Positions 54,450 through 62,028 of a stretch of DNA of 64,000 bases are shown in pieces (within the stretch, counting starts at the first letter, position 1; every line of letters begins with the position of its first letter). The stretch covers positions 62,001 through 126,000 of the forward strand of contig JAHBWA010000005.1 of NCBI GenBank assembly GCA_019637195.1. Direction: 5' to 3'. Both the position numbers and the translations under genes were made by a program. Source of the stretch: Labilithrix sp. (lineage in GTDB: Bacteria > Myxococcota_A > Polyangia > Polyangiales > Polyangiaceae). A model generated the notes under the pieces. It saw nothing but the letters and a program-made list of their open reading frames with translations, made no database searches and was not told where the DNA came from.

Positions 54450-54556
54450 GATGTTCTCTCGTCCTCTCGCGCTCGTCCGTGCCGAGCTCCGTCGCGACGG
54501 GCCAGGGCACTGTCTGGGTGGTCTCCCAAGACCGGTCGATGTTCTCGTCGCGAGAC

Positions 54557-54590
54557 GGGTCCGAGCGCTGGACCCGGGAGCCGAGGCTCC
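54557..54590 (-). promoter_or_regulatory. Structured leader of rplC
   Basis: Two adjacent hairpins in the long rplC leader: GGAGC/GCTCC with loop CTCG, and GGGTCC/GGACCC with a seven-base loop, read on the minus strand. The leader would be about 180 bases. Ribosomal leaders of this kind often bind the encoded protein; whether L3 binds here is an inference. Confidence 0.4.
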
Positions 54591-54633
54591 GACACCTTCA
54601 GTCTTCCCCTCGCCAAAGGGTCAGGGGGCGCGC

Positions 54634-54663
54634 AGCATGGTCGGGCGCGCCCTCTTCGTCAAG
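54634..54663 (-). promoter_or_regulatory. Candidate promoter of rplC
   Basis: TTGACG (54663-54658), an 18-base spacer and CATGCT (54639-54634) on the minus strand. The upstream box is good and the downstream box weak (three of six). It lies just after the peroxiredoxin stop codon. Confidence 0.4.
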
Positions 54664-54678
54664 AGGAGCGTTCTGGCA

Positions 54679-55143
54679 TCAGCCGAGCTTTCGCACCAGG
54701 TCGCGGACGCCGTCGACGTGGTGGCTCGCGCGGATGGCGGAGTCGAAGACGCCCGCGATGTAGCCCTTCTTGTCGATGACGTAGGTGACGCGGCCGAGCT
54801 TGCCGATCACCCGCGACAGGAGCCCGGCGGCTTCGTAGCGCTCGGCGAGGCGCTTGTCCGCGTCCGACACGAGTGAAAACGGCACCCCGTGCTCCTTGGC
54901 GAAGCGCCGGTGCGACTCGTCGGAGTCGACCGAGACGCCGATGACCTCGGTGTCGGCGCTCGCGAGCTCCTCGTAGCTGTCGCGGAAGCCGCAGGTCTCG
55001 CGGGTGCAGACCAGCGTGAAATCGCCGGGGTAGAAGTAGAGAACGACGTTCCTCTTTCCGACGAAGTCGCTCAGCTTGAGCGACTTCCCCGCGCTCGAGG
55101 TGACGTCGAAGTCGGGTGCTTTTTGTCCAACGCGGAGGGCCAT
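54679..55143 (-). CDS. Peroxiredoxin (Bcp/PrxQ type)
   Basis: 154 residues from the ATG giving MALRVGQKAPDFDV; an upstream extension of 15 residues is Arg-rich and atypical. Bcp/PrxQ enzymes reduce hydroperoxides via a peroxidatic Cys in the T-x-x-C context; here FTLVCTRETCGFRD holds Cys and a second Cys five residues later, the atypical two-Cys arrangement. GVPFSLVSDAD and RVTYVIDKKG are typical of the family. It is divergent from rplS with about 180 bases between them. Confidence 0.92.
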   Translation of the reverse strand: MALRVGQKAPDFDVTSSAGKSLKLSDFVGKRNVVLYFYPGDFTLVCTRETCGFRDSYEELASADTEVIGVSVDSDESHRRFAKEHGVPFSLVSDADKRLAERYEAAGLLSRVIGKLGRVTYVIDKKGYIAGVFDSAIRASHHVDGVRDLVRKLG

Positions 55144-55209
55144 CTTCGGGCGGCCTGTGCTAGCACGCCCGTGACGTCGTTCTTCCACCTCTCTTCGTCG
55201 TGAGGCGCG

Positions 55210-55238
55210 TTGACACGTCCCACATCGCGTGCTTTAAA
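55210..55238 (+). promoter_or_regulatory. Promoter of rplS
   Basis: TTGACA, 17 bases, TTTAAA: a full match at -35 and five of six at -10 with ideal spacing, followed by a GC-rich discriminator (GCGCGACCCCG) of the kind seen at stringently controlled rRNA and ribosomal protein promoters. The leader is about 80 bases. Confidence 0.85.
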
Positions 55239-55324
55239 GCGCGACCCCGAGTGGCCCTGGGAGCGGGTTTTCCCCAGCTTTTCCGCAAGGCTATCGAGGG
55301 CTCCGAAAGAAGAGAGACACGGTC

Positions 55325-55678
55325 ATGCAGAACGCGAAGATCGCCGAGATCGAGAACGAGCAGCTCCGTACGGGAGTCCCCGACTTCCGCGTCGGCGACA
55401 CCGTCCGTGTCCACTACAAGATCGTCGAAGGCGACAAGGATCGCATTCAGGTCTTCCAGGGCGTCGTCCTCAAGCGTCACCGCGCCGGCGCGCGCAGCAC
55501 GTTCACCGTGCGCAAGGTGAGCTTCAGCGTCGGCGTGGAGCGCCAGTTCCTGCTTCACTCGCCGCGCATCGACAAGGTCGAGATCATCTCGCGCGGCGTC
55601 GTCCGCCGTGCGCGCCTCTTCTACCTCCGCGACCTGCAGGGCAAGGCCGCCCGCGTCCGCGACAAGAAGGACACCTGA
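55325..55678 (+). CDS. rplS: 50S ribosomal protein L19
   Basis: 117 residues. L19 sits at the 30S-50S interface. Diagnostic segments: [48 protein letters not shown], and the ending [17 protein letters not shown]. In many bacteria it ends the rpsP-rimM-trmD operon; here it has its own strong promoter and terminator and no such neighbours. A purine-rich GAAGAGAG lies upstream of the ATG. Confidence 0.97.
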   Translation: MQNAKIAEIENEQLRTGVPDFRVGDTVRVHYKIVEGDKDRIQVFQGVVLKRHRAGARSTFTVRKVSFSVGVERQFLLHSPRIDKVEIISRGVVRRARLFYLRDLQGKAARVRDKKDT

Positions 55679-55718
55679 GCTCGCCGCCGCGCACGCGGCG
55701 TACCTCGAACGGCGTCGG

Positions 55719-55750
55719 CGCCCGAGATCCGTCTCGGGCGTTTCGTCGTT
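55719..55750 (+). terminator. Terminator of rplS
   Basis: Nine-bp stem CGCCCGAGA/TCTCGGGCG with loop TCCG, followed by TTTCGTCGTTT. It lies 40 bases after the rplS stop codon and is a good intrinsic terminator. Confidence 0.75.
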
Positions 55751-55801
55751 TGTCCGTCCGGAAGCTGGCGACGGAGACGCCGCCGCAGCAGCGTCCGGCG
55801 T

Positions 55802-55970
55802 GCGCGCCCCGTCCGGCGCGGCCAGGTGGCGCCCCCGTACGGCGTGTCCAGCCGCGCCCCGTCCGGCGTGGCTGCTCGCGCCCCGTCGGCGTGGCTGCTC
55901 GCGCCCCGTCGGCGTGGCCGCTCGCGCCCCGTCGGCGTGGCCGCTCGCGCCCCGTACGGCGTGGCCGCTC
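55802..55970. repeat. 23/24-base tandem repeat
   Basis: Five clear copies of GCGCCCCGTCGGCGTGGCYGCTC (55854-55970, lengths 24, 23, 23, 23, 24), preceded by two degenerate copies from 55802. Variation is mainly one inserted base in GTCCGGCG or GTACGGCG. The unit is not a multiple of three and lies between the rplS terminator and the flavoprotein stop codon. Confidence 0.85.
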
Positions 55971-55976
55971 GCGACG

Positions 55977-57389
55977 TCAGCCGGCGCCGGCCAGCGCGAG
56001 CATCTCGTGCAGGCGGAGCCGCGTGTCGCGCAGCCAGACCGCGTCGGAGTAAACGTCGCCGGCGAGGAGCGACGTGATCGAGCGGCGAAGCGCCGTGCGC
56101 TTGTCTTCCGCGAAGAGGTAGTCGACGAGCGGCCCGGCATAGAACGCCTGGACGGCGAGGATGAACGTCTCGGCGGCCGCGCGGACCCGCGCGTCCCAAG
56201 CGCCGACGGCGTGTCGCTCGTCTTCGGGCGCATCGAGCGCCCGAAGGATGGCGTCCGCGGCGAGCTTGCCGCCGGTGATCGCCAGGTGCGCGCCGGTCGA
56301 GAAGAGCGGATCGATGAAGCCGCCAGCGTCCCCGACGGCCAGCCAGCCGTCTCCGTGCGTCGCGCCGACGCGGTAGCTGAAGTCGGCGGTCGCCTCGACG
56401 CGCGGCCAGAGGCGCGTCGCGCCCGCGAGGAGTCGCGCCGCGGTCGACGACTCGGCGACGGCGAGGTCGAAGAGCGACGTCGTGACGTCGGCCACGGCGC
56501 CGAGCCGAGCGCGACGATCGCGCATCCACGCACGCGAGACGACCGCCCCGACGCTCGTGCGCCCGTCCTCGAAGGGAATGAACCAGAACCAGTTCGGCCG
56601 CTCGCCGCGCCCCGCCCACCCCGACGCGCGCGATATGGACGCCACCCCGCCCGGCCCCGCAGCCGACGCGGCGTCCTGGGACACCAGACCGCCCGCCCCC
56701 GACGTGGCGTCGCTCGACGCCGTCCCGCCCGCGCCGCCTGCGGGCAGACCGCTTCCGAAGAGGACGATGTCGATGTCGCCCGCGAGCTTGCCGTCCTGCC
56801 GCGGGACGCCCTCGTAGTGCGCGTAGAGCGCGGTCTGGTCGAGGCCGGCGATCTTGGTCGTCGAGCCCGCGGCGTGCGCGGTCAGCGCCGCGCGCCCGGA
56901 CGCGTCGACCACGAACCGCGCGTCGATCCGCGTGGACGCTCCGTCGGCCGCGATCGCGTCGACGCCGACGGCCCGACCGCGCTCGTCCGTCACGACGCGC
57001 GTGGCGGTCCACCGCTCGCGCACCTCCGCGCCGCACGCGCGCGCGTGGTCGAGCAAGAGCGCGTCGAACGCGTCGCGCGGCACCTGGAAGGCGTGGGCCA
57101 CGGCGGGCTTCCACGCAGCGTCGAAGGAGAACCGCTCCTTCGTGCCGCGGCGATCGTCGTGGAAGCACGCGCCGTGCTTCTCGATGAAGCGCGCCTTCAC
57201 CGCGTCGAGGACGCCGATCTCCTCGAGCACCGGGAGCGATTGCGGCAAGAGCGACTCGCCGAGGTGAAACCGCGGGAAGGCGGCGCGCTCGAGCACGATC
57301 GTCGAGCGCCCTTTGCGCGCGAGCTGCGCGGCGCACACGGAGCCGCCCGGACCTCCACCGATCACGACGACGTCGGCCGCGCTGCTCAC
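55977..57389 (-). CDS. Halogenase-like FAD-dependent oxidoreductase
   Basis: 470 residues. FAD-binding VVVIGGGPGGSVCAAQLA, then PRFHLGESLLPQSLPVL, the motif of the flavin-dependent halogenase/geranylgeranyl reductase superfamily. Halogenase hallmarks are partly present: Lys71 in EKHGACF, and WFWFIP at 267-272 fits W-x-W-x-I-P. GDAGGFIDPLFSTGAH closes the flavin site. An Ala/Gly/Ser-rich insertion of about 50 residues (212-262), low-complexity and repeated twice, splits the fold just before the Trp motif, which is unusual. No partner biosynthetic genes are adjacent, so the substrate is unknown. Confidence 0.85.
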   Translation of the reverse strand: MSSAADVVVIGGGPGGSVCAAQLARKGRSTIVLERAAFPRFHLGESLLPQSLPVLEEIGVLDAVKARFIEKHGACFHDDRRGTKERFSFDAAWKPAVAHAFQVPRDAFDALLLDHARACGAEVRERWTATRVVTDERGRAVGVDAIAADGASTRIDARFVVDASGRAALTAHAAGSTTKIAGLDQTALYAHYEGVPRQDGKLAGDIDIVLFGSGLPAGGAGGTASSDATSGAGGLVSQDAASAAGPGGVASISRASGWAGRGERPNWFWFIPFEDGRTSVGAVVSRAWMRDRRARLGAVADVTTSLFDLAVAESSTAARLLAGATRLWPRVEATADFSYRVGATHGDGWLAVGDAGGFIDPLFSTGAHLAITGGKLAADAILRALDAPEDERHAVGAWDARVRAAAETFILAVQAFYAGPLVDYLFAEDKRTALRRSITSLLAGDVYSDAVWLRDTRLRLHEMLALAGAG

Positions 57390-57438
57390 GGTGCACTCCC
57401 CTCGCCTTCGACGAGCCTTCGCCGACGGAGGCGCGCGC

Positions 57439-57975
57439 CTATTCGGCTGCCTTCGGCGGCGGTCCGAGCTGGATCCGCTCGCCGATGTACGCCCCGATCA
57501 GCGTGAACATGATCCCGATGCCGCTCATGACGACGTAGAGAAACGTCGGCATCGTGCGGACGGTCTGACTCTGGACGAGCAAGAAGGTCGTCGGGATCGC
57601 GATGACGAAGCTCGCCACCATCGGCTCGATGAAGGTGCGGCCGGGCGAGATCATCCCGACGAGGAGCCCGCCCAAGAACCAGACGGGGACGCAGACGATC
57701 ATGCCGTTGCCGCCCTCGAAGTCGAGGAGGGTCACGATGCGCGGCAAGCCGAACACGAGCGCCGCGGTGAGCACCCCCTGCACCGCGATGGCGATGAAGA
57801 GCCACTGAACGCTGACGCCCTCCTGCTGGTAGCGGCGCTCGAGCTCTTCCTCGCGGCTGCGCGGCCCCTTCCCGAGCACCTCGATCTTGGCCCCACAGGA
57901 CCCACACCGGACCGAGCCCGGGGGGTTCTTACCGAAGCCGCACGAGGTGCAGGAGACCAGCTTTCCGGCTGCCAT
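57439..57975 (-). CDS. Zinc-ribbon membrane protein of unknown function
   Basis: 178 residues. The N-terminal zinc ribbon has CTSCGFGKNPP and RCGSCGAKIEV (two CxxC pairs), followed by a charged helix and about four transmembrane segments. Such proteins are common and poorly understood. It lies immediately upstream of the flavoprotein gene on the same strand, so the two may be cotranscribed. Confidence 0.65.
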   Translation of the reverse strand: MAAGKLVSCTSCGFGKNPPGSVRCGSCGAKIEVLGKGPRSREEELERRYQQEGVSVQWLFIAIAVQGVLTAALVFGLPRIVTLLDFEGGNGMIVCVPVWFLGGLLVGMISPGRTFIEPMVASFVIAIPTTFLLVQSQTVRTMPTFLYVVMSGIGIMFTLIGAYIGERIQLGPPPKAAE

Positions 57976-58079
57976 CGAGGGCGAGGCTATACGGTCTTAC
58001 CGTGTTCCGTCGAGCCCTTGGCGGCGGCAGCCCCCGCGCCCGCGCAGGGCCGGCGCCGGAACGGCTGTGCCATCTCACG

Positions 58080-58150
58080 CGAGAATTCTCGGAACTCTAG
58101 AACCGCGCGCGTGTCTTGAGTTGGCAGAGAGCGTTAGCAAACCGTAGAGT
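58080..58150 (+). promoter_or_regulatory. Palindrome and weak promoter region
   Basis: A 12-base palindrome CGAGAATTCTCG (58080-58091) lies upstream of a plausible TTGGCA (58121-58126), 18 bases, TAGAGT (58145-58150) promoter leading to the following membrane-protein gene. The palindrome could be an operator; no regulator is known. Confidence 0.35.
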
Positions 58151-58197
58151 ACCCGTAGTTTCCGCAGTTTGCGTTCCTTCGCTAGCGCCCGCCCGAG

Positions 58198-58881
58198 ATG
58201 ATCGAAGCGCCTACCAATCCGCTGACCGGCTCGCAGGAGCGCCCTTCCGACAAGGACGAGCTCGATCCGGAGCTCCTCGGTCTCCCCGATCCGCCGAAGC
58301 GCGACCGGACGATGACCGTCGGCCTCCTCGTGTTCACCGCCCTGGCTTCGCTGGCCATGGTCCTCGCCCTGCGGCGTGACGCCGCCTATTCGTTCGCGGA
58401 GCCCCACGCGCGTGACCTCGGGGACCTCACCACCGCCGACCCCGGCGCCTTCGTCGAGAACCAGTACGTGCGCGGGCAGGCGATGCTCGGCGCCGCCGGC
58501 GCGATCCGCTACGAGCGCCCGCTGGTCGAGGGCTCGTTCCGCCTGATGCCGGTGACGCGCGCCGTACCGGGCGGGCCGGCCGAAGACGTGTGGGTCGAGG
58601 TCCGCGTCCCGCCGCGCGGCGAGAACATCCGCTGGGTGCCGCCGTCGTCGGTCTCCGGACGCCTCGTCCGCTTCGACACCGCCGGCCCGCGCCATCGCGG
58701 GCTCGCGAGCGCGGTGAAGGACGCGACCGGCAAGGAGGTGCCGGAGGGCTCGTGGCTCCTCGTCGACGGCTCCGCGCCCTCCGACGCGCGCTGGGCCGTC
58801 GTGCTCGTCGGGCTCTTCGTCGGCTTCGCCGCGTGGAACGCCTTCGCGACCGCGAAGCTGCTCCGCAAGGTCGAAGCCTGA
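58198..58881 (+). CDS. Membrane protein with N- and C-terminal anchors
   Basis: 227 residues. A transmembrane helix lies near residues 40-58 (MTVGLLVFTALASLAMVLAL) and another near 200-220 (VVLVGLFVGFAAWNAFATAK), with a beta-rich soluble domain between them (VWVEVRVPPRGENIRWVPPS). No family recognised. Probably a periplasmic loop of unknown role. It is transcribed toward the NUDIX gene. Confidence 0.6.
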   Translation: MIEAPTNPLTGSQERPSDKDELDPELLGLPDPPKRDRTMTVGLLVFTALASLAMVLALRRDAAYSFAEPHARDLGDLTTADPGAFVENQYVRGQAMLGAAGAIRYERPLVEGSFRLMPVTRAVPGGPAEDVWVEVRVPPRGENIRWVPPSSVSGRLVRFDTAGPRHRGLASAVKDATGKEVPEGSWLLVDGSAPSDARWAVVLVGLFVGFAAWNAFATAKLLRKVEA

Positions 58882-58910
58882 CCGCGCCGCGCGCGCGTCA
58901 CGCGCTCGGC

Positions 58911-59321
58911 TCACGCTCCTTCGAGCAGCGCGCGCACCTTCGCGAGGACGGCGACGTCCGCCGGCGGAAAGGCCGCGGGGTCCAGCGCGTCCAGACCGGC
59001 CCACCGGACCTCGGCGACGTCCAGCGCCTGCGGCTCCGGCGAGCCGGCCTCGCGGACGGCGACGAAGAAGAGCAGCAGCACCGCCTTGTCGGCGTCGTCG
59101 TAGCGATGGAACGTGACGTCGCAGATCTCGCCGACCTCGACGAGGATGCCGAGCTCCTCTTCGAGCTCGCGCCGGAGCGCCGCGCGCGGATCCTCGCCCT
59201 GCTCGACCTTCCCGCCCGGGAACTCCCAGCGCCCCGCGAGGTGCGTCCCCTTCTTGCGGCGCGAGAGCAAGACGGTCCCGCGCTCCACGACCACGCCCGC
59301 CGCGACGATGTCCGTACGCAT
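58911..59321 (-). CDS. NUDIX (MutT-type) pyrophosphohydrolase
   Basis: 136 residues. Contains the full NUDIX box: GGKVEQGEDPRAALRRELEE followed by ELGI, with the conserved Gly, Glu, Arg and Glu-x-Glu-Glu residues; hydrolyses nucleoside diphosphates linked to another group, and the sequence around the box (RWEFPGGKVE) is like MutT/8-oxo-dGTPases. Start at MRTDIVAAGVV. It is divergent from the VanZ-like gene with 25 bases between start codons. Confidence 0.9.
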   Translation of the reverse strand: MRTDIVAAGVVVERGTVLLSRRKKGTHLAGRWEFPGGKVEQGEDPRAALRRELEEELGILVEVGEICDVTFHRYDDADKAVLLLFFVAVREAGSPEPQALDVAEVRWAGLDALDPAAFPPADVAVLAKVRALLEGA

Positions 59322-59346
59322 CGCGGGCGAGTATAGTCGACTCCAC

Positions 59347-59763
59347 ATGCCCGACGTCCTCGGCACCGAAGACGCGGGGGGACTCGCCCGACCGCGCATC
59401 GGCCTGGCCGTGTGGTGGTTCGGGCTCGGCGCGACGGCGCTCGTCGCCGCGAGCCTGACGCTGATCGTCTATCGCGAGGGGCTGCCGGAGCGCTTCGTCG
59501 CGATCCCGCAGCTCGACAAGGCGCTGCACTTCGGGATGGCGGGCTCGCTCGCGTTCTTCCTCGACGGAGTCCTCCGGCGGCGCGCGCTCCGGATCGGACG
59601 GCTCTCCGTGCCGCTCGCCGCCGTGCTCTTGCTCGTCCCCGCGGCGATCGAGGAGTTCCTCCAGCGCTACTCGGTCCACCGCTCCTCGAGCCTCGCCGAC
59701 TTCGCCGCCGACGTCGCCGGCGTCGCGCTCTTCACCTGGCTCTCGCGCCGGATCGGCGGCTGA
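59347..59763 (+). CDS. VanZ-like membrane protein
   Basis: 138 residues. Four hydrophobic segments and the VanZ-family signatures LDKALHFGMAGSLAFFL and PAAIEEFLQRYSVHRSSSLADFAADVAG. VanZ raises teicoplanin resistance; the family role here is unknown and probably envelope related. Its stop codon overlaps a six-bp palindrome shared with the convergent lipase gene. Confidence 0.8.
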   Translation: MPDVLGTEDAGGLARPRIGLAVWWFGLGATALVAASLTLIVYREGLPERFVAIPQLDKALHFGMAGSLAFFLDGVLRRRALRIGRLSVPLAAVLLLVPAAIEEFLQRYSVHRSSSLADFAADVAGVALFTWLSRRIGG

Positions 59764-59774
59764 CGTCGCGTCAG
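59760..59774. terminator. Small palindrome between convergent genes
   Basis: CTGACG (59760-59765) pairs with CGTCAG (59769-59774) around a three-base loop. It includes the TGA stop of the VanZ-like gene and the stop of the lipase on the other strand; no U-tract. Confidence 0.3.
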
Positions 59775-60826
59775 AGGCCCGCCTGCCGGATGCGCGCGAC
59801 GATGTCGCGGAACATCCCGACGTGATCGAACGACGCCGCCGACGGTCCGAGCTGACCGACCTCCTTCAGGTGATCGGCCGGCACGCACTGCTCGAAGGTC
59901 CCCCACCTCGCGCTCTCGACGGTGACGAGCCCGTCGTTGACCTCGAGCTTGCCACCCTCGAGAAAGAGCGCCGTCGGCAGGAGCGGCAGCTGGACGGCGT
60001 CGAGCTTCGTCGGCTCGTTCGGGTAGGTGCTCCCCGCGCACGCGAAGATCCCGCTCCGCAGGTTCGAGCGGCCCGCGTAGCTCTTGTAGACGACGTTGGG
60101 ATCGTCCACGTACGTCGGGTTGAAGACGTCCTTCATGTACTTGTCGCTGAGCAGCGTCAGCTGCGCGCGGAAGGTCGGATCCGTCTGGAGCTCGTAGGCC
60201 GTCTTCTGGACGAGCGAGAGGAGCGCGTTCGTGAGCTCGTCGATCTGGCTCGCGGGCAGGTACTTGAGCAGGCCGAGCGCGGCGTCGGCGACCTTGCTCC
60301 CGCGGTGCGGCGTGGCGATCGTCGTCACGGACGCGATGCGATCGCCGTAGCCGAGGCCGCCGGGGCTCGCGAGGACGCGCGCGTCGAGGCCGCCCTGCGA
60401 GTGCCCGACGAGGTTCACCTTCGCCTTGCCGGTACGCGCGAGGATGTCGTCGATCTGCTTCGCCACGGCCTGAGCGCGCACCTCGCTCGTCGCGTACGGC
60501 GGCGCGAGCGTGACGTAGACCGCTTCACCGTTCTTCGCGAGGTCCTCGACGACGCCCTTGAAGTACGTGATCTCGACGGGCCCGACCTCCAGCTTCCCGA
60601 AGCCGGCCATCCCGTGCATGAGCACGACCGGGTACGGCGCGCCGAGCTTCGGCGGCGCGGGAGGCGCGGCGGGGACCGCGTCGCTCGCGGGCGCCGGAGC
60701 GCTCGGGGCGGAGGTCGTGACGTCGTCTTCGCCAGCCGGCGCGTCCGGGCCCGGACCGGCGACGTCGGCCTCGCTTCCGCACGCGACGAGCGCGAGCGCT
60801 CCGAGCCCCAGGACGTGAACGCGCAT
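59771..60826 (-). CDS. Lipase-type alpha/beta-hydrolase lipoprotein
   Basis: 351 residues. Lipobox ALVAC, then a Pro/Ala/Asp linker (about 25-62). The catalytic domain has the oxyanion segment VVLMHGMAGFG and nucleophile Ser143 in GHSQGG, with Asp in VNDGLVTVES and His in PADHLKEVG as the remaining triad, in the order of the Pseudomonas family I triacylglycerol lipases. IATPHRGSKVA matches the lid region. Cys in IFACAGS and EQCVPA could form the disulfide typical of that family. It would be a surface-anchored esterase or lipase. Confidence 0.87.
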   Translation of the reverse strand: MRVHVLGLGALALVACGSEADVAGPGPDAPAGEDDVTTSAPSAPAPASDAVPAAPPAPPKLGAPYPVVLMHGMAGFGKLEVGPVEITYFKGVVEDLAKNGEAVYVTLAPPYATSEVRAQAVAKQIDDILARTGKAKVNLVGHSQGGLDARVLASPGGLGYGDRIASVTTIATPHRGSKVADAALGLLKYLPASQIDELTNALLSLVQKTAYELQTDPTFRAQLTLLSDKYMKDVFNPTYVDDPNVVYKSYAGRSNLRSGIFACAGSTYPNEPTKLDAVQLPLLPTALFLEGGKLEVNDGLVTVESARWGTFEQCVPADHLKEVGQLGPSAASFDHVGMFRDIVARIRQAGL

Positions 60827-61006
60827 CTCTCCGCCTCCTCCGACACCGCCCGCTCGATCCGACCGACGGGAGCCGAATCTTTCGGACGCGAAAGGTTTTG
60901 AAGCAGAGCCCTCGTCCTGAGGCGTCCCGGCAGCGTCTCAAGGCAGAGTTCAGTGGGCCCGTGTAGGCTTGCGTGAGCCCTCCTCTCCGCGCGAGGACCG
61001 AGACAG

Positions 61007-61576
61007 ATGCCCGATACGACAGCTCCGATCGACTGGCTGCGGCGCGCCGGCGCGCAAGGCGACGTGCTCGACGGCCTCGCGCGCTTCACGACCTGGCGCG
61101 CCGTCTACGACGAGTGTCCGCGCGGTGACTGGCTGCTCGCGATCGCCGAGCGCCTCGGCGTCGATCACGTCGCGCTCGTCCACGCGGCGGTCGCCTGCGC
61201 CCGCGTCGCCGACGACGCCGACGACGAGGCGCGCGCCGTCCTCGACGCCGCCGCGCGCTGGGCGGACGGTCGAGGGTCCCCGAGCGAGGTCGCCGCCGCG
61301 ACGCGCGCCCTCGAGCAGGCCGCGAGCGGCGCCGCCTCTCCCGCGCACGAAGCCGCCGACCGCGCCGCGCTGGCCGTAGGGCTCGGCGTGGAGGACCGCG
61401 CGGTGCTGCCGTCGGCGCCCGCCGCGGCGGCCGAGTCGGTGATGGTCGCGTCGATCGACTGCGGGCTGGAGCTCGCGATGCGGTGGGCCCACGACAAGTG
61501 CGCTGCCGCGGTCCGGGGCGCCGTGCCGTGGAGCGTCTTCGCGGGTTGCGTCGAGCGCGTCGGGGGCCAACCTTGA
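61007..61576 (+). CDS. Helical protein resembling putative immunity proteins
   Basis: 189 residues, rich in Ala and Leu. Sequence such as CPRGDWLLAIAERLGVD, followed by ACARVADDAD and AARWADGRG, recalls a family of helical-repeat proteins in high-GC bacteria, many of them annotated as putative immunity proteins. No toxin gene is adjacent. Cys are scattered (C39, C65, C152, C166, C184). It precedes the small secreted protein by four bases, suggesting cotranscription. Confidence 0.5.
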   Translation: MPDTTAPIDWLRRAGAQGDVLDGLARFTTWRAVYDECPRGDWLLAIAERLGVDHVALVHAAVACARVADDADDEARAVLDAAARWADGRGSPSEVAAATRALEQAASGAASPAHEAADRAALAVGLGVEDRAVLPSAPAAAAESVMVASIDCGLELAMRWAHDKCAAAVRGAVPWSVFAGCVERVGGQP

Positions 61577-61580
61577 GGAT

Positions 61581-61934
61581 ATGCCCTCGACGTCGTCTGC
61601 CCGGATGAGCCGTGTGCTCGCGACGCTCGCGCTGGCGGGGATCGCGCTCGCCGGACCGCGCGCCGCGGCGGCCGACGGCGGCGCGCCTGCACCGGCGCCC
61701 GCCCCCGCGTGCGTCGGCGTGTCGACGGACGCGCGGTGGGTCCCGTACGGCTACGACCACGTCGTGGTCCTCGCGAACCGCTGTGACCGCGCCGCGACGT
61801 GCACGGTCTCCACGGACGTGACGCCGGAGCCGCGCAGGGCCGACGTCCCCGCCGGGCGAGCGGTCGAGCTGACCATGTTCATGGCGTCGCCCTCGGCGAC
61901 CTTCGTCGCCCGGGTCCGCTGCGAGCTCCGCTGA
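61581..61934 (+). CDS. Small secreted protein of unknown function
   Basis: 117 residues. The signal peptide (RVLATLALAGIALAG, cleavage near AAAA) may start at this ATG or at a second Met eight codons on. Four Cys in the mature part (ACVGV, NRCDRA, TCTVS, VRCELR) probably form two disulfides. It ends RVRCELR, a stretch duplicated downstream in the intergenic DNA. Confidence 0.55.
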   Translation: MPSTSSARMSRVLATLALAGIALAGPRAAAADGGAPAPAPAPACVGVSTDARWVPYGYDHVVVLANRCDRAATCTVSTDVTPEPRRADVPAGRAVELTMFMASPSATFVARVRCELR

Positions 61935-61996
61935 CCTCGCGGCCCACCCGGCGCATCGCGTCGCCCTCGCCCGGGTCAGCTGCGAGCTCCGCTGAG
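61909..61996 (+). repeat. Duplicated 3' end of the small secreted-protein gene
   Basis: CCCGGGTC-GCTGCGAGCTC followed by CGCTGA occurs at the end of the gene and again 56 bases later, with flanking GTCGCC. A short tail duplication that now lies between genes. Confidence 0.6.
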
Positions 61997-62028
61997 CTCG
62001 GCCCGCCCGCCGGCGTTCGAGCGGGACG

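Noticed and set aside
55802-55970. CRISPR-like array
   Set aside because: Repeat units are contiguous without unique spacers, and no cas gene is nearby.
55977-57389. Biosynthetic gene cluster around the halogenase-like gene
   Set aside because: Neighbours are ribosomal protein and membrane protein genes; no PKS, NRPS or tailoring genes.
58080-58091. CIRCE or LexA operator
   Set aside because: The palindrome CGAGAATTCTCG does not match either consensus; kept only as an unassigned palindrome.
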